Shown here: piece by piece, positions 1 to 5,172 of the stretch
How positions within the stretch are numbered: position 1 is the first letter of the stretch
Layout: each line of letters begins with the position of its first letter
DNA from: Nitrospira sp.
Lineage (GTDB): Bacteria; Nitrospirota; Nitrospiria; Nitrospirales; Nitrospiraceae
DNA length: 5,172 nt
Direction of reading: 5' to 3'
Assembly (NCBI GenBank): GCA_025363325.1
Contig: JANYEF010000062.1
Coordinates: forward strand, 1 to 5,172
Made by a program: the position numbers and the translations under genes
Notes under the pieces: generated by a model
Database searches by the model: none
What the model was told of the DNA's origin: nothing
What the model saw: only the letters and a program-made list of their open reading frames with translations

Positions 1-318
1 CCCCAGGTTTCCATTGTCGTGCAACAGGTCAATAGCTACTCTATTTATGTGATGGGTGAAATCGCGAGGCCGGGGAAGTTTCCCTTGAAGAGCAAAACGA
101 CACTTCTTCAGGCCATAACTCTTGCCGGTGGGTTTACGGCGAATGCGGCGAGGAACAAGTTGGTGGTGTTTAGATTTGGTGATAAAGGCCAAAAAGACAT
201 CAAGATCAAAGCCAGTTACGACGACATCATTTTGAGAGACGGTTCACCACAGAATATTGAGCTGAAACCTGGTGATACGATTGTCGTTCCATCTGAAACA
301 ATGGTGCTCGTGCCATGA
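1..318 (+). CDS. OPX (Wza-like) polysaccharide export protein, C-terminal part only
   Basis: The reading frame is open from base 1, so the start and N-terminal domain lie before the window; the GTG at base 19 is internal and not the true start. The visible 105 residues begin with the end of a Poly_export (PF02563-type) domain (PQVSIVV) and continue into an SLBB domain: NSYSIYVMGE, then GKFPLKS, LAGGFT and a final GDTIVVP followed by the tail SETMVLVP. OPX proteins are outer-membrane-anchored periplasmic ring proteins through which polysaccharide leaves the cell. The protein is closely similar to the next gene product (about 33 of 59 residues identical over the aligned SLBB core, counted by eye), so the two are tandem paralogues. 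Its stop codon overlaps the next start in ATGA (315-318), indicating translational coupling. The family call is firm; whether it is a lipoprotein cannot be seen. Confidence 0.9.
   Translation, partial: PQVSIVVQQVNSYSIYVMGEIARPGKFPLKSKTTLLQAITLAGGFTANAARNKLVVFRFGDKGQKDIKIKASYDDIILRDGSPQNIELKPGDTIVVPSETMVLVP
28..50 (+). repeat. Copy 1 of a 23-base repeat shared by the two OPX genes
   Basis: This stretch, encoding VNSYSIYV, matches bases 714-736 in the second OPX gene with one mismatch (C/T at the 14th base). It is the best-conserved nucleotide block of the tandem gene duplication and starts the SLBB domain. Surrounding codons also agree in part, but most third positions differ, so the duplication is old or this block has been homogenised. 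Confidence 0.75.
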
Positions 319-989
319 ATCTGAGAAAGATGTGCGAATCAATCGTGGTGAGCATGAGCGGCATTACGGGTTGTGAGTGCAGGAGAACATTTTTGTTGGG
401 TGGTGCGATCGCGATTCTTGGAATGGCGTCCCTGTGGGGTTGTTCGGGGTTGCCGAAAGAAGCCATGGAGCAGGCGAGCAAACTGACGCCTAAAGAATTC
501 TTCCTCGGTCCCGAGGATGTCCTTGAGGTAACCGTGTGGAGAAACCAGGATCTGTCGCGCACGGTCGTAATTCGACCGGACGGCCTGATCTCGCTTCCGC
601 TCATTGGCGATGTGCATGCCAGCGGCTTTACTGCTGCACAGGTGGCGGATCGAATCGCCAAGCGGCTGACAGAATTTAAAGAAAATCCATCCGTTTCAGT
701 TAGTGTGAGGGAAGTCAATAGCTACTTTATTTATGTTACCGGTGAGGTGACAAGGGCAGGAAAGTATCCGTTGAAGTCCTTTGCAAGCGTACTACAAGGT
801 GTGTCGTTAGCGGGTGGATTCACACCGTTTGCTTCGAAAAACAAGATGATGGTGGTGCGGACCGTTAAAGGTGCAAATGGTGAGGAGCATCAGGTTCAAA
901 TTCCTGTCCGTTATGATGACCTGTTCAAAGGCGGCGGCGAAGTCGGAAATTTCACTCTCATGTCGGGGGATACCATTGTTGTTCCCTAA
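315..989 (+). CDS. OPX (Wza-like) polysaccharide export lipoprotein, complete second copy
   Basis: This 224-residue protein probably forms the periplasmic, outer-membrane-anchored channel for exopolysaccharide. Visible parts: an N-terminal region with RRTFLLG at 23-29, a hydrophobic stretch at about 26-41, and a lipobox LWGC with the lipidated Cys at 43; a Poly_export domain at about 62-134 (LGPEDVLEVTVW, RPDGLISLPLIGDV, the helix AAQVADRIAKRL, then PSVSVSV); and one SLBB domain at about 137-185 (YFIYVTGEV, GKYPLKS, LAGGFT), closing with GDTIVVP at the last residues. It is much shorter than E. coli Wza (about 379 residues) and has no C-terminal amphipathic helix to cross the outer membrane. 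The start at 315 overlaps the upstream stop by 4 bases and has no clear Shine-Dalgarno of its own, which fits coupled translation; an in-frame ATG at 354 would give a more usual 30-residue signal peptide and cannot be excluded. It lacks the short tail seen on the first copy. Confidence 0.92.
   Translation: MNLRKMCESIVVSMSGITGCECRRTFLLGGAIAILGMASLWGCSGLPKEAMEQASKLTPKEFFLGPEDVLEVTVWRNQDLSRTVVIRPDGLISLPLIGDVHASGFTAAQVADRIAKRLTEFKENPSVSVSVREVNSYFIYVTGEVTRAGKYPLKSFASVLQGVSLAGGFTPFASKNKMMVVRTVKGANGEEHQVQIPVRYDDLFKGGGEVGNFTLMSGDTIVVP
714..736 (+). repeat. Copy 2 of the 23-base OPX repeat
   Basis: Matches bases 28-50 with one mismatch and encodes VNSYFIYV at the start of the second SLBB domain. A second, weaker block of agreement lies at the ends of the SLBB domains (271-290 and 966-985, both encoding GDTIVVP). 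Together they show that the two genes arose by duplication. The spacing of 686 bases is close to one gene length. Confidence 0.75.
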
Positions 990-1017
990 GACGTGGCGGT
1001 TTTTGTGGAAATCAATA
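990..1017 (+). other. Short spacer with a possible relic of the OPX C-terminal tail
   Basis: Read in the frame of the upstream gene past its TAA (987-989), this spacer gives DVAVFVE, which lines up with ETMVLVP after the same VVP in the first OPX copy. The stop itself falls where the first copy has Ser (TCT against TAA). This suggests, but does not prove, that a nonsense change shortened the second copy and that the spacer is former coding sequence. The spacer also carries the likely ribosome binding site of the next gene. Confidence 0.4.
1007..1010 (+). promoter_or_regulatory. Likely ribosome binding site for the beta-barrel gene
   Basis: GGAA, 7 bases before the ATG at 1018, supports that start. 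A stronger purine run, GGGGGA at 965-970, lies 5 bases before an in-frame TTG at 976, inside the upstream gene. It would favour a longer N-terminus with more positive charge, so the start is not settled by the ribosome site alone. Confidence 0.45.
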
Positions 1018-2529
1018 ATGGGCACACTCGCCTTGGTTGGGATTGCAGGTAATTCCATGGTGGAAGGGGCAGGGTTTTCAATCTCTGAGCTGTCTTCGTC
1101 AGGCGCGATCCAAGGAACGGGAGAGAGCAAGTGGCCTTTAGGCAGATTGTTCGGACAAACGGAGACGGTGTCTTTGGGAGATTCCGATCTATGGAGGACT
1201 CTCGCGACCGATTCAATCCTGCCCAGGCACAATTTCGACATGCAAGTCGGAGGGTATGGTGGGGCGGGAATGGGAGCATTCGTAGGCGGGCAACCGGGCG
1301 TTCTGGGAGTCAAGGCTGTGCCGTTCCTTATGCTTGCTGAACGGTATGATAGTAATGTGTTTTTTGCACCTGCTCTCCTAGGCCTTAAGCGGCAAGACTA
1401 CGTGACGAGCTTTAACCCTGGGATTTTTTTCCTCCACAATTCTCAAGTAGTCCGTACGACGTTTCAGATGGGTGCGACAGGGGAATATTTCGCGCTTCAT
1501 CCTGGACTGAACTATGTCGGGTTTAACGGAGTGCTCACTTTGTCAATGAATGAGTTGGCACGCCGAGTGGCTCCCGGGGCAACGTTTCTCGTAGCGCAGA
1601 GCGTAAACTACAGCCCCGTTGTACCGGGATTCCAGAGTGGTGTTGATAGTTCGGCCGCGCAGTCGACCCCAGCTGATGACCAGCCAGATGTAACAACCGC
1701 TCTTGTTCGGAGCCAACAGCTCTATCGCGTTAATACCCTGTCAGCTTCCAGCACGGTCGCTGGATCGGTGCCGCTCACACCCTCGGTACTATTTCAGGCG
1801 AACTACGGCTATTCAACATTTCGATTTGGAACTCCATCGGTGAACGAAGCCACAGGTACTACTAGCGCACGGGTCATCAATTCGACAAGTCACTCCGCCC
1901 AAGCTGGGCCTGCCTGGCGTATTACTTCATCCGATACTATCAGCCTGAAAGCTGTTTTCGAACACGCTGACTATGGAGGAGGGCAAGGGGGCTATCAGGC
2001 ATGGGGAGGGTCATTGGGGTGGGCAAGAAGGATTTCGCAGAACTTCAATTTTAGATTGTACGGAGGAGCGACAACGGTTGACCAGAGCTTTGGAGCATCC
2101 CTCGGGCAGACGGCACCAACTCAAGGCATTGCATACACTGGGGGAGTCTCAGTGGTCTATGTTGGCGGACCGCAAACAGTAAACCTCACCTATACAACCG
2201 GTATCGCTCCAAGCTTTATCTCAGCGGTTGGCCCGATACAGTCCCATATTGGACAGCTTGTCGCTACTCGCCGGTTGACCGAAGGGCTGTCTTTGTCGGG
2301 AGGGTTGACATACAACCACAGTCAAGCGGTCAACGGCGCGATCAACGTGCCAGGGACGTTCTTTGAGTCATATTCCGGCTACGGAGGCATAACCTACCGA
2401 TTCTCGGGAGCGTACCTCGCCTCGCTTTCCTATACGGCAGGGACATACAGGGGGAATTACTTCACACCCGATATCCTCATATTTGGCAGAAATGCGGTGA
2501 CCTTAACAATCAGCACGGCTTGGTTCTAA
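1018..2529 (+). CDS. Outer-membrane beta-barrel protein of the polysaccharide export locus
   Basis: A 503-residue protein with a hydrophobic N-terminus (MGTLALVGIAG, probable signal peptide ending near residue 18), a Gly-rich segment at about 75-97, and then alternating polar/hydrophobic strands to the end. The first barrel strand seems to begin near 100 with AVPFLMLAERYDSNVFF (about 100-116), of a kind common in exopolysaccharide and PEP-CTERM-associated outer-membrane proteins. A Ser/Ala/Asp/Gln-rich stretch at about 204-235 is likely an extracellular loop. The C-terminus NAVTLTISTAWF ends in Phe, as expected for the BAM recognition strand. It sits between OPX and Wzc-like genes, with 28 and 4 bases of spacing, so it probably works in the same export complex, perhaps as the outer-membrane pore for OPX proteins without their own membrane helix (inference). 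The frame is open upstream to 871, but a start there would overlap the OPX gene by 119 bases; TTG at 976 or 1003 are realistic alternatives giving Lys/Arg-containing signal peptides. The exact family is not identified. Confidence 0.8.
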   Translation: MGTLALVGIAGNSMVEGAGFSISELSSSGAIQGTGESKWPLGRLFGQTETVSLGDSDLWRTLATDSILPRHNFDMQVGGYGGAGMGAFVGGQPGVLGVKAVPFLMLAERYDSNVFFAPALLGLKRQDYVTSFNPGIFFLHNSQVVRTTFQMGATGEYFALHPGLNYVGFNGVLTLSMNELARRVAPGATFLVAQSVNYSPVVPGFQSGVDSSAAQSTPADDQPDVTTALVRSQQLYRVNTLSASSTVAGSVPLTPSVLFQANYGYSTFRFGTPSVNEATGTTSARVINSTSHSAQAGPAWRITSSDTISLKAVFEHADYGGGQGGYQAWGGSLGWARRISQNFNFRLYGGATTVDQSFGASLGQTAPTQGIAYTGGVSVVYVGGPQTVNLTYTTGIAPSFISAVGPIQSHIGQLVATRRLTEGLSLSGGLTYNHSQAVNGAINVPGTFFESYSGYGGITYRFSGAYLASLSYTAGTYRGNYFTPDILIFGRNAVTLTISTAWF

Positions 2530-2533
2530 TCAT

Positions 2534-4975
2534 ATGAATTTGCAAAACCTGACTCCTCGAGATTTGATCGACATGGGGTTTCGGCGGAAATGGTTTATCG
2601 TTTCCGCCGTTGTCGTAGCAGTGGCGGTTGCATCAGCGGTCGCCGTGCTGACACCGAGAGTCTATCGCTCTTCGACCACGATCATGGTTGAGACGCAGCG
2701 CATTCCGGAACGCTACGTCAGTTCGGTAGTCAGCGGGTCTATATCCGACCGCATTAATATGGTGCAGCAGAACGTGTTGAGTCGGACATCCTTAGAGATA
2801 ATTGCGAACGAATTTCAGATGCATGGTGCTGCTGCAACGTTGGCCGAACGGGAGGCCAACATCGAAAGTCTACGAAGAAATATCAAAATCGAGACCAAGG
2901 CTCAGCGCGGCGATGCGCGGGTGGAGTCGTTCACACTCTCGTTCGCGGACGGGGATCCAGTAAAGGCCAGCCAGGTGGCCAATCGTCTCGCAACACAAAT
3001 CATCGACGAAAATCTGAAGAGCCGGGAACAATTGGTTAAAGGCACGACAGAGTTTCTCGATCAGGAACTCGCTCGCGCGATGGCATCGTTGGAAGAGCAA
3101 GAACGGGCGATTGCGATTTTCAAAAGAAAGCATACGGGAGAATTGCCGGGCCAGACGGCGGCCAATCTGCAGACCCTCGATCGGCTCCAAAGAGATGTCA
3201 CCAACGTGAATGACGCTCTGCAGAATCGCAATGATCGCCGGGCAGCAATTCTGAAGCTCATTAATTCATATGAATTAATGGGGCTGGCAAACATCGACCA
3301 GATGCGCGAGACCGGATTTGGCCAGGATTCAGAGGAGGCAGGGAAATCGCGGGCGCAGAGTTCGGCATCCCGTGTTCCCAGGGGGACAACGGGCGATTCG
3401 TTGACTCAGCGGCTGCGCGATTTAGAGCGGCAACTGACCACCTTGTCGGCCGAGTACAAGGACACATATCCCGATGTGGCCCAACTCAAGCAGGAAATCG
3501 TGCAGATTAAGTTACGAATAGTCGAGCGGAACGGTCAGTCAGCACCGGAAGAGACTGGGAAACCAGAACTAGTAAGACCTGCCGAGACTGGCAAGCCTGT
3601 AGTGGCCAAGCGGGCCCCTGTATCGGCAATGGATACCTACCTCTTTGAATTAAAGCGCGAGAAAGAGGAAATTGAGATAGGAATCAACACGCTCAAGGAT
3701 CAGCAGCGTCGTCTAGAGACACAGATTAAAGAATTCGAACTACGCGTGGAGAGGGTGCCGGAGCGGGAGCAGGAATTGCTGGTGTTGGAGCGGGACTATA
3801 CTAACACAAAGCGGAACTATGAAACGTTGTTGGAGAAGCAGTTGAACGCCAGGATCTCCGAGAACCTTGAACAGCGGCAGCAGGGGGAGACGTTCAGAGT
3901 CATTGATTCAGCCAACGTGCCTACCAGGCCGGAGTCTCCTGACGTGATGAAGATTATGCTTGTCGGACTGCTCGCTGGATGCGGAATCGGAGTAGGAGGG
4001 GCCTTCACCTTGGAGCAGTTGGCCGGTGTATTCCATAAGGCCGAAGATGTGGAAAGTGTGTTGGGGCTGCCGGTGTTGGCAACGATTCCAGACTTCAAGA
4101 GCGCCTACAAAGGCCAGAGCGGAACGCCCTTGCTGTCTACATACGCCAGAGAGCCGAACCGTATACGACCGGAAGTTGCGCAATTGCCCTATATCGGCAA
4201 GCAGTCTGAACCAGTTCAAAAAGGAACCACAGTCAGTTGGAAAAAGTCGCCAATGGGCGAGAACGGGAAGCAGACGGAGGCGGCATCCCGTGCCTTCAAG
4301 ATGGAACTGAATGTGGTAGCGAAGTGGAGACCGAATTCTCTGGCTGCAGAACAGTTTCGCGTCGCGGCCACACGTGTGGTGCTGTCCTCTGGCGGAAAGC
4401 ATTTCGTCGCCGTTGTCACAAGTGCTTTGGAGGGTGAAGGAAAGTCTGCCACTGCCAGCAATCTGGCTTATGTGTTGGCCCAGGATCTTGGGAAGCGGAC
4501 CCTGCTCATCGATTGCGACTTCAAACGTCCAGTTCTTCATGCCTACAATGGCATTTCAATGCGACCCGGACTCGCTGAGGCGATTTTTGGCGATGCCCCT
4601 CTTGAAAGTTGCCTGCATCGCTGCGGCGATACCTCTCTGTGGATTCTACCCGCAGGAAGGCGTGATCATCGCTTGGTCGATTTGAGTAAGATCGCACAAT
4701 TGAACACGATCGTGGCGGAGTTAAAAGAGAAGTTCGACATCGTCATTGTCGATGCGCCGCCTATTCTGCCGCTGGCGGACATGAACTTATTGGCGTCGAT
4801 CGCCGACATGCTTCTCATCGTGGTTCGATCGGGTGTCACTCCCCAAGACGTGATTGAAAAGGCACTGAAATCGTTGGCTCCATCGGTCCGCGCCGGCGTA
4901 ATTCTCACGGGATATGGTGCTACGTCGGATGTGCGGTACATGCAAGAGCGTTATGTCACCTCGGGCGGAACGTAG
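2534..4975 (+). CDS. Wzc-like chain-length regulator fused to a BY-kinase (tyrosine autokinase)
   Basis: An 813-residue inner-membrane protein that should control polysaccharide chain length and assembly through ATP-dependent autophosphorylation on tyrosine. Domains: Wzz N-terminus with first membrane segment at about 20-39; the block ETQRIPERYV (53-62); long periplasmic coiled coils at about 165-330 and 365-440; a GNVR-type region from about 400 (VPEREQELL, LERDY, YETLLEK) to VPTRPESP near 469; second membrane segment at about 473-493; a linker of about 110 residues; and a cytoplasmic kinase with EQFR at 606-609, Walker A SALEGEGKS (630-638, Lys637), Walker A' LLIDCDFKRP (657-666), and Walker B IVIVDAPP (736-743). 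The C-terminal tyrosines are Y794, Y802 and Y807, fewer than in E. coli Wzc. The start lies 4 bases after the barrel stop with no evident Shine-Dalgarno, suggesting coupling; MNLQNLTPRDLI is a plausible N-terminus. Oddities: the EX2RX2R motif has Ala612 for the last Arg, Glu633 stands where Pro is usual before GEGKS, and Walker A' has Lys664 for the usual Arg. Confidence 0.95.
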   Translation: MNLQNLTPRDLIDMGFRRKWFIVSAVVVAVAVASAVAVLTPRVYRSSTTIMVETQRIPERYVSSVVSGSISDRINMVQQNVLSRTSLEIIANEFQMHGAAATLAEREANIESLRRNIKIETKAQRGDARVESFTLSFADGDPVKASQVANRLATQIIDENLKSREQLVKGTTEFLDQELARAMASLEEQERAIAIFKRKHTGELPGQTAANLQTLDRLQRDVTNVNDALQNRNDRRAAILKLINSYELMGLANIDQMRETGFGQDSEEAGKSRAQSSASRVPRGTTGDSLTQRLRDLERQLTTLSAEYKDTYPDVAQLKQEIVQIKLRIVERNGQSAPEETGKPELVRPAETGKPVVAKRAPVSAMDTYLFELKREKEEIEIGINTLKDQQRRLETQIKEFELRVERVPEREQELLVLERDYTNTKRNYETLLEKQLNARISENLEQRQQGETFRVIDSANVPTRPESPDVMKIMLVGLLAGCGIGVGGAFTLEQLAGVFHKAEDVESVLGLPVLATIPDFKSAYKGQSGTPLLSTYAREPNRIRPEVAQLPYIGKQSEPVQKGTTVSWKKSPMGENGKQTEAASRAFKMELNVVAKWRPNSLAAEQFRVAATRVVLSSGGKHFVAVVTSALEGEGKSATASNLAYVLAQDLGKRTLLIDCDFKRPVLHAYNGISMRPGLAEAIFGDAPLESCLHRCGDTSLWILPAGRRDHRLVDLSKIAQLNTIVAELKEKFDIVIVDAPPILPLADMNLLASIADMLLIVVRSGVTPQDVIEKALKSLAPSVRAGVILTGYGATSDVRYMQERYVTSGGT
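2582..2609 (+). repeat. GC-rich inverted repeat near the 5' end of the kinase gene
   Basis: CGGCGGAAA (2582-2590) and TTTCCGCCG (2601-2609) are perfect 9-base complements around a 10-base loop. The hairpin would form in the mRNA about 48 bases after the start codon, at the codons for RRKWFIVSAV where the first membrane segment begins. It has no U-tract, so it is not an intrinsic terminator. A stem of this size can occur by chance in several kilobases, so any regulatory role is speculative. Confidence 0.5.
3259..3280. repeat. Perfect 22-base palindrome inside the kinase gene
   Basis: Two 11-base arms, CATTAATTCAT and its exact reverse complement, meet with no spacer. The site is AT-rich within a GC-richer gene, contains CATATG at its centre and ATTAAT in each arm, and encodes residues 243-249 (INSYELM) in the periplasmic coiled-coil region. 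A perfect 11-base arm is not expected by chance in a window this size (roughly one in a thousand under equal base frequencies). It could be a dimeric-protein binding site or a cruciform-prone sequence, or a coincidence of codon choice; no function is established. Confidence 0.8.
3551..3616 (+). repeat. Imperfect 33-base tandem duplication in the kinase gene
   Basis: The units 3551-3583 and 3584-3616 begin with GAGACTGGGAAACC and GAGACTGGCAAGCC and encode ETGKPELVRPA and ETGKPVVAKRA (residues 340-350 and 351-361). This Pro/Lys-rich stretch interrupts the coiled coil between the YPDVAQLKQEI helix and the DTYLFELKREKEEIE helix, where a flexible tip or turn of the periplasmic hairpin would be expected. 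The reading frame is kept. Confidence 0.65.
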
Positions 4976-5056
4976 AGAGTACTGGAGCGACAGAAAATTT
5001 TGTTATGGGCAAGCGAGACAGATATCACGGACCAGGTGAGGTGTGACCGAAACCGT
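4976..5056 (+). other. Spacer between the kinase gene and the next reading frame
   Basis: No convincing terminator is seen: AAAATTTT at 4994-5001 is a short AT palindrome without a GC stem. A 13-codon frame from ATG 5005 to TGA 5046 (MGKRDRYHGPGEV) has no supporting feature. The frame of the kinase gene, after its TAG, remains open through the whole spacer and into the next probable gene, offering GTG 5036, TTG 5000 and CTG 4982 as alternative upstream starts. Confidence 0.5.
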
Positions 5057-5172
5057 ATGAACTCTTTTACTCAAGATTTAGCGGCTCCGACCCGCTACAG
5101 GCAGATGGCTGGGACGATTTATTCGTCTTTATGGAATCCTCAGTATTGGGTTCGGCATGCCTGCAAAGGACC
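5057..5172 (+). CDS. Probable next gene of the cluster, N-terminal fragment, product unknown
   Basis: From ATG 5057 the frame is open to the right edge (38 codons plus two bases), beginning MNSFTQDLAAPTRYRQ and including IYSSLWNPQYWVRH. The Trp/Tyr/His/Arg-rich stretch reads like real protein, and the same-strand position just after the kinase gene fits the next member of the operon, but I do not recognise the family. The start is uncertain: the purine run AGGTGAGG at 5034-5041 is about 15 bases upstream, far for a ribosome site; GTG 5036 is in frame with CGGA a few bases before it; and ATG 5105 is also in frame. No stop or domain signature falls inside the window. Confidence 0.5.
   Translation, partial: MNSFTQDLAAPTRYRQMAGTIYSSLWNPQYWVRHACKG

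Noticed and set aside
405..412. GCGATCGC octamer resembling the cyanobacterial HIP1 element
   Set aside because: A single copy in 5 kb is expected by chance in a sequence of this composition and does not indicate a cyanobacterium.
227..718. 163-codon minus-strand open frame opposite the OPX genes
   Set aside because: It spans the junction of two firmly identified genes, its translation has no recognisable domain, and it reads as an antisense shadow of codon bias.
807..1313. 168-codon minus-strand open frame across the OPX/barrel junction
   Set aside because: Pro/Ser-rich shadow translation with no domain; both genes on the plus strand are better supported.
1973..2182. 69-codon plus-strand open frame inside the barrel gene
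   Set aside because: Fully nested in another frame of a well-supported coding region, with no ribosome site or recognisable product.
3908..4540. 210-codon minus-strand open frame opposite the kinase gene
   Set aside because: It lies antisense to conserved membrane, linker and Walker A coding sequence and its translation looks like low-order, Cys/His/Arg-rich shadow protein with no family features.
4994..5001. AAAATTTT palindrome after the kinase stop as a terminator
   Set aside because: No GC-rich stem, and the frame downstream appears to continue the operon.
5005..5046. 13-codon small reading frame between the kinase and the next gene
   Set aside because: Too short, no ribosome site, and no sign of an attenuator structure around it.
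1..5172. CRISPR arrays, tRNA/rRNA genes, insertion sequences or phage genes
   Set aside because: No regularly spaced repeats, RNA gene signatures, transposase-like proteins or terminal inverted repeats were seen; the window is almost fully occupied by polysaccharide export genes.

Overview
The window is the interior of a plus-strand operon for export and assembly of a cell-surface or extracellular polysaccharide, from a Gram-negative (diderm) bacterium. It encodes a lipoprotein-type outer-membrane polysaccharide export (OPX, Wza-like) protein, an outer-membrane beta-barrel, and an inner-membrane Wzc-like chain-length regulator fused to a BY-kinase domain. The mid-range GC content, the gene order and the style of the chain-length protein (an 'ETQRIPERYV' block close to those in exosortase/PEP-CTERM-associated chain-length proteins) suggest a Nitrospirota-like or deltaproteobacterial/betaproteobacterial-style exopolysaccharide locus. 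That taxonomic guess is inference only; no marker gene is present.

Layout: (1) bases 1-318 hold the C-terminal end of a first OPX protein (SLBB domain), whose start lies before the window. (2) bases 315-989 hold a complete second, paralogous OPX protein with a lipoprotein signal, a Poly_export domain and one SLBB domain, coupled to the first by an ATGA overlap. (3) bases 1018-2529 hold an outer-membrane beta-barrel protein of about 503 residues ending in Trp-Phe. (4) bases 2534-4975 hold an 813-residue Wzz/GNVR/BY-kinase fusion. (5) after an 81-base spacer, an open frame starting near 5057 runs off the right edge and is probably the next gene of the cluster; its product is not recognised. Gaps between the complete genes are -4, 28 and 4 bases, so genes 1-4 very likely share one transcript. 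No promoter or convincing terminator is visible.

How they work together (family knowledge plus inference): the Wzc-like protein spans the inner membrane with a large periplasmic coiled coil and a cytoplasmic ATPase/tyrosine-kinase domain, and controls chain length and assembly. The OPX lipoproteins form the periplasmic conduit. The intact OPX protein ends right after its SLBB domain and has no Wza-type C-terminal membrane helix, so the adjacent beta-barrel is a good candidate for the actual outer-membrane pore.

This is mostly a recognisable system rather than a new one. The points worth a second look are: the tandem OPX pair beside a barrel; an apparent relic of the OPX C-terminal tail just beyond the second OPX stop codon; a perfect 22-base palindrome inside the kinase gene; altered BY-kinase signature residues; and an open frame that continues in the same phase past the kinase amber stop.
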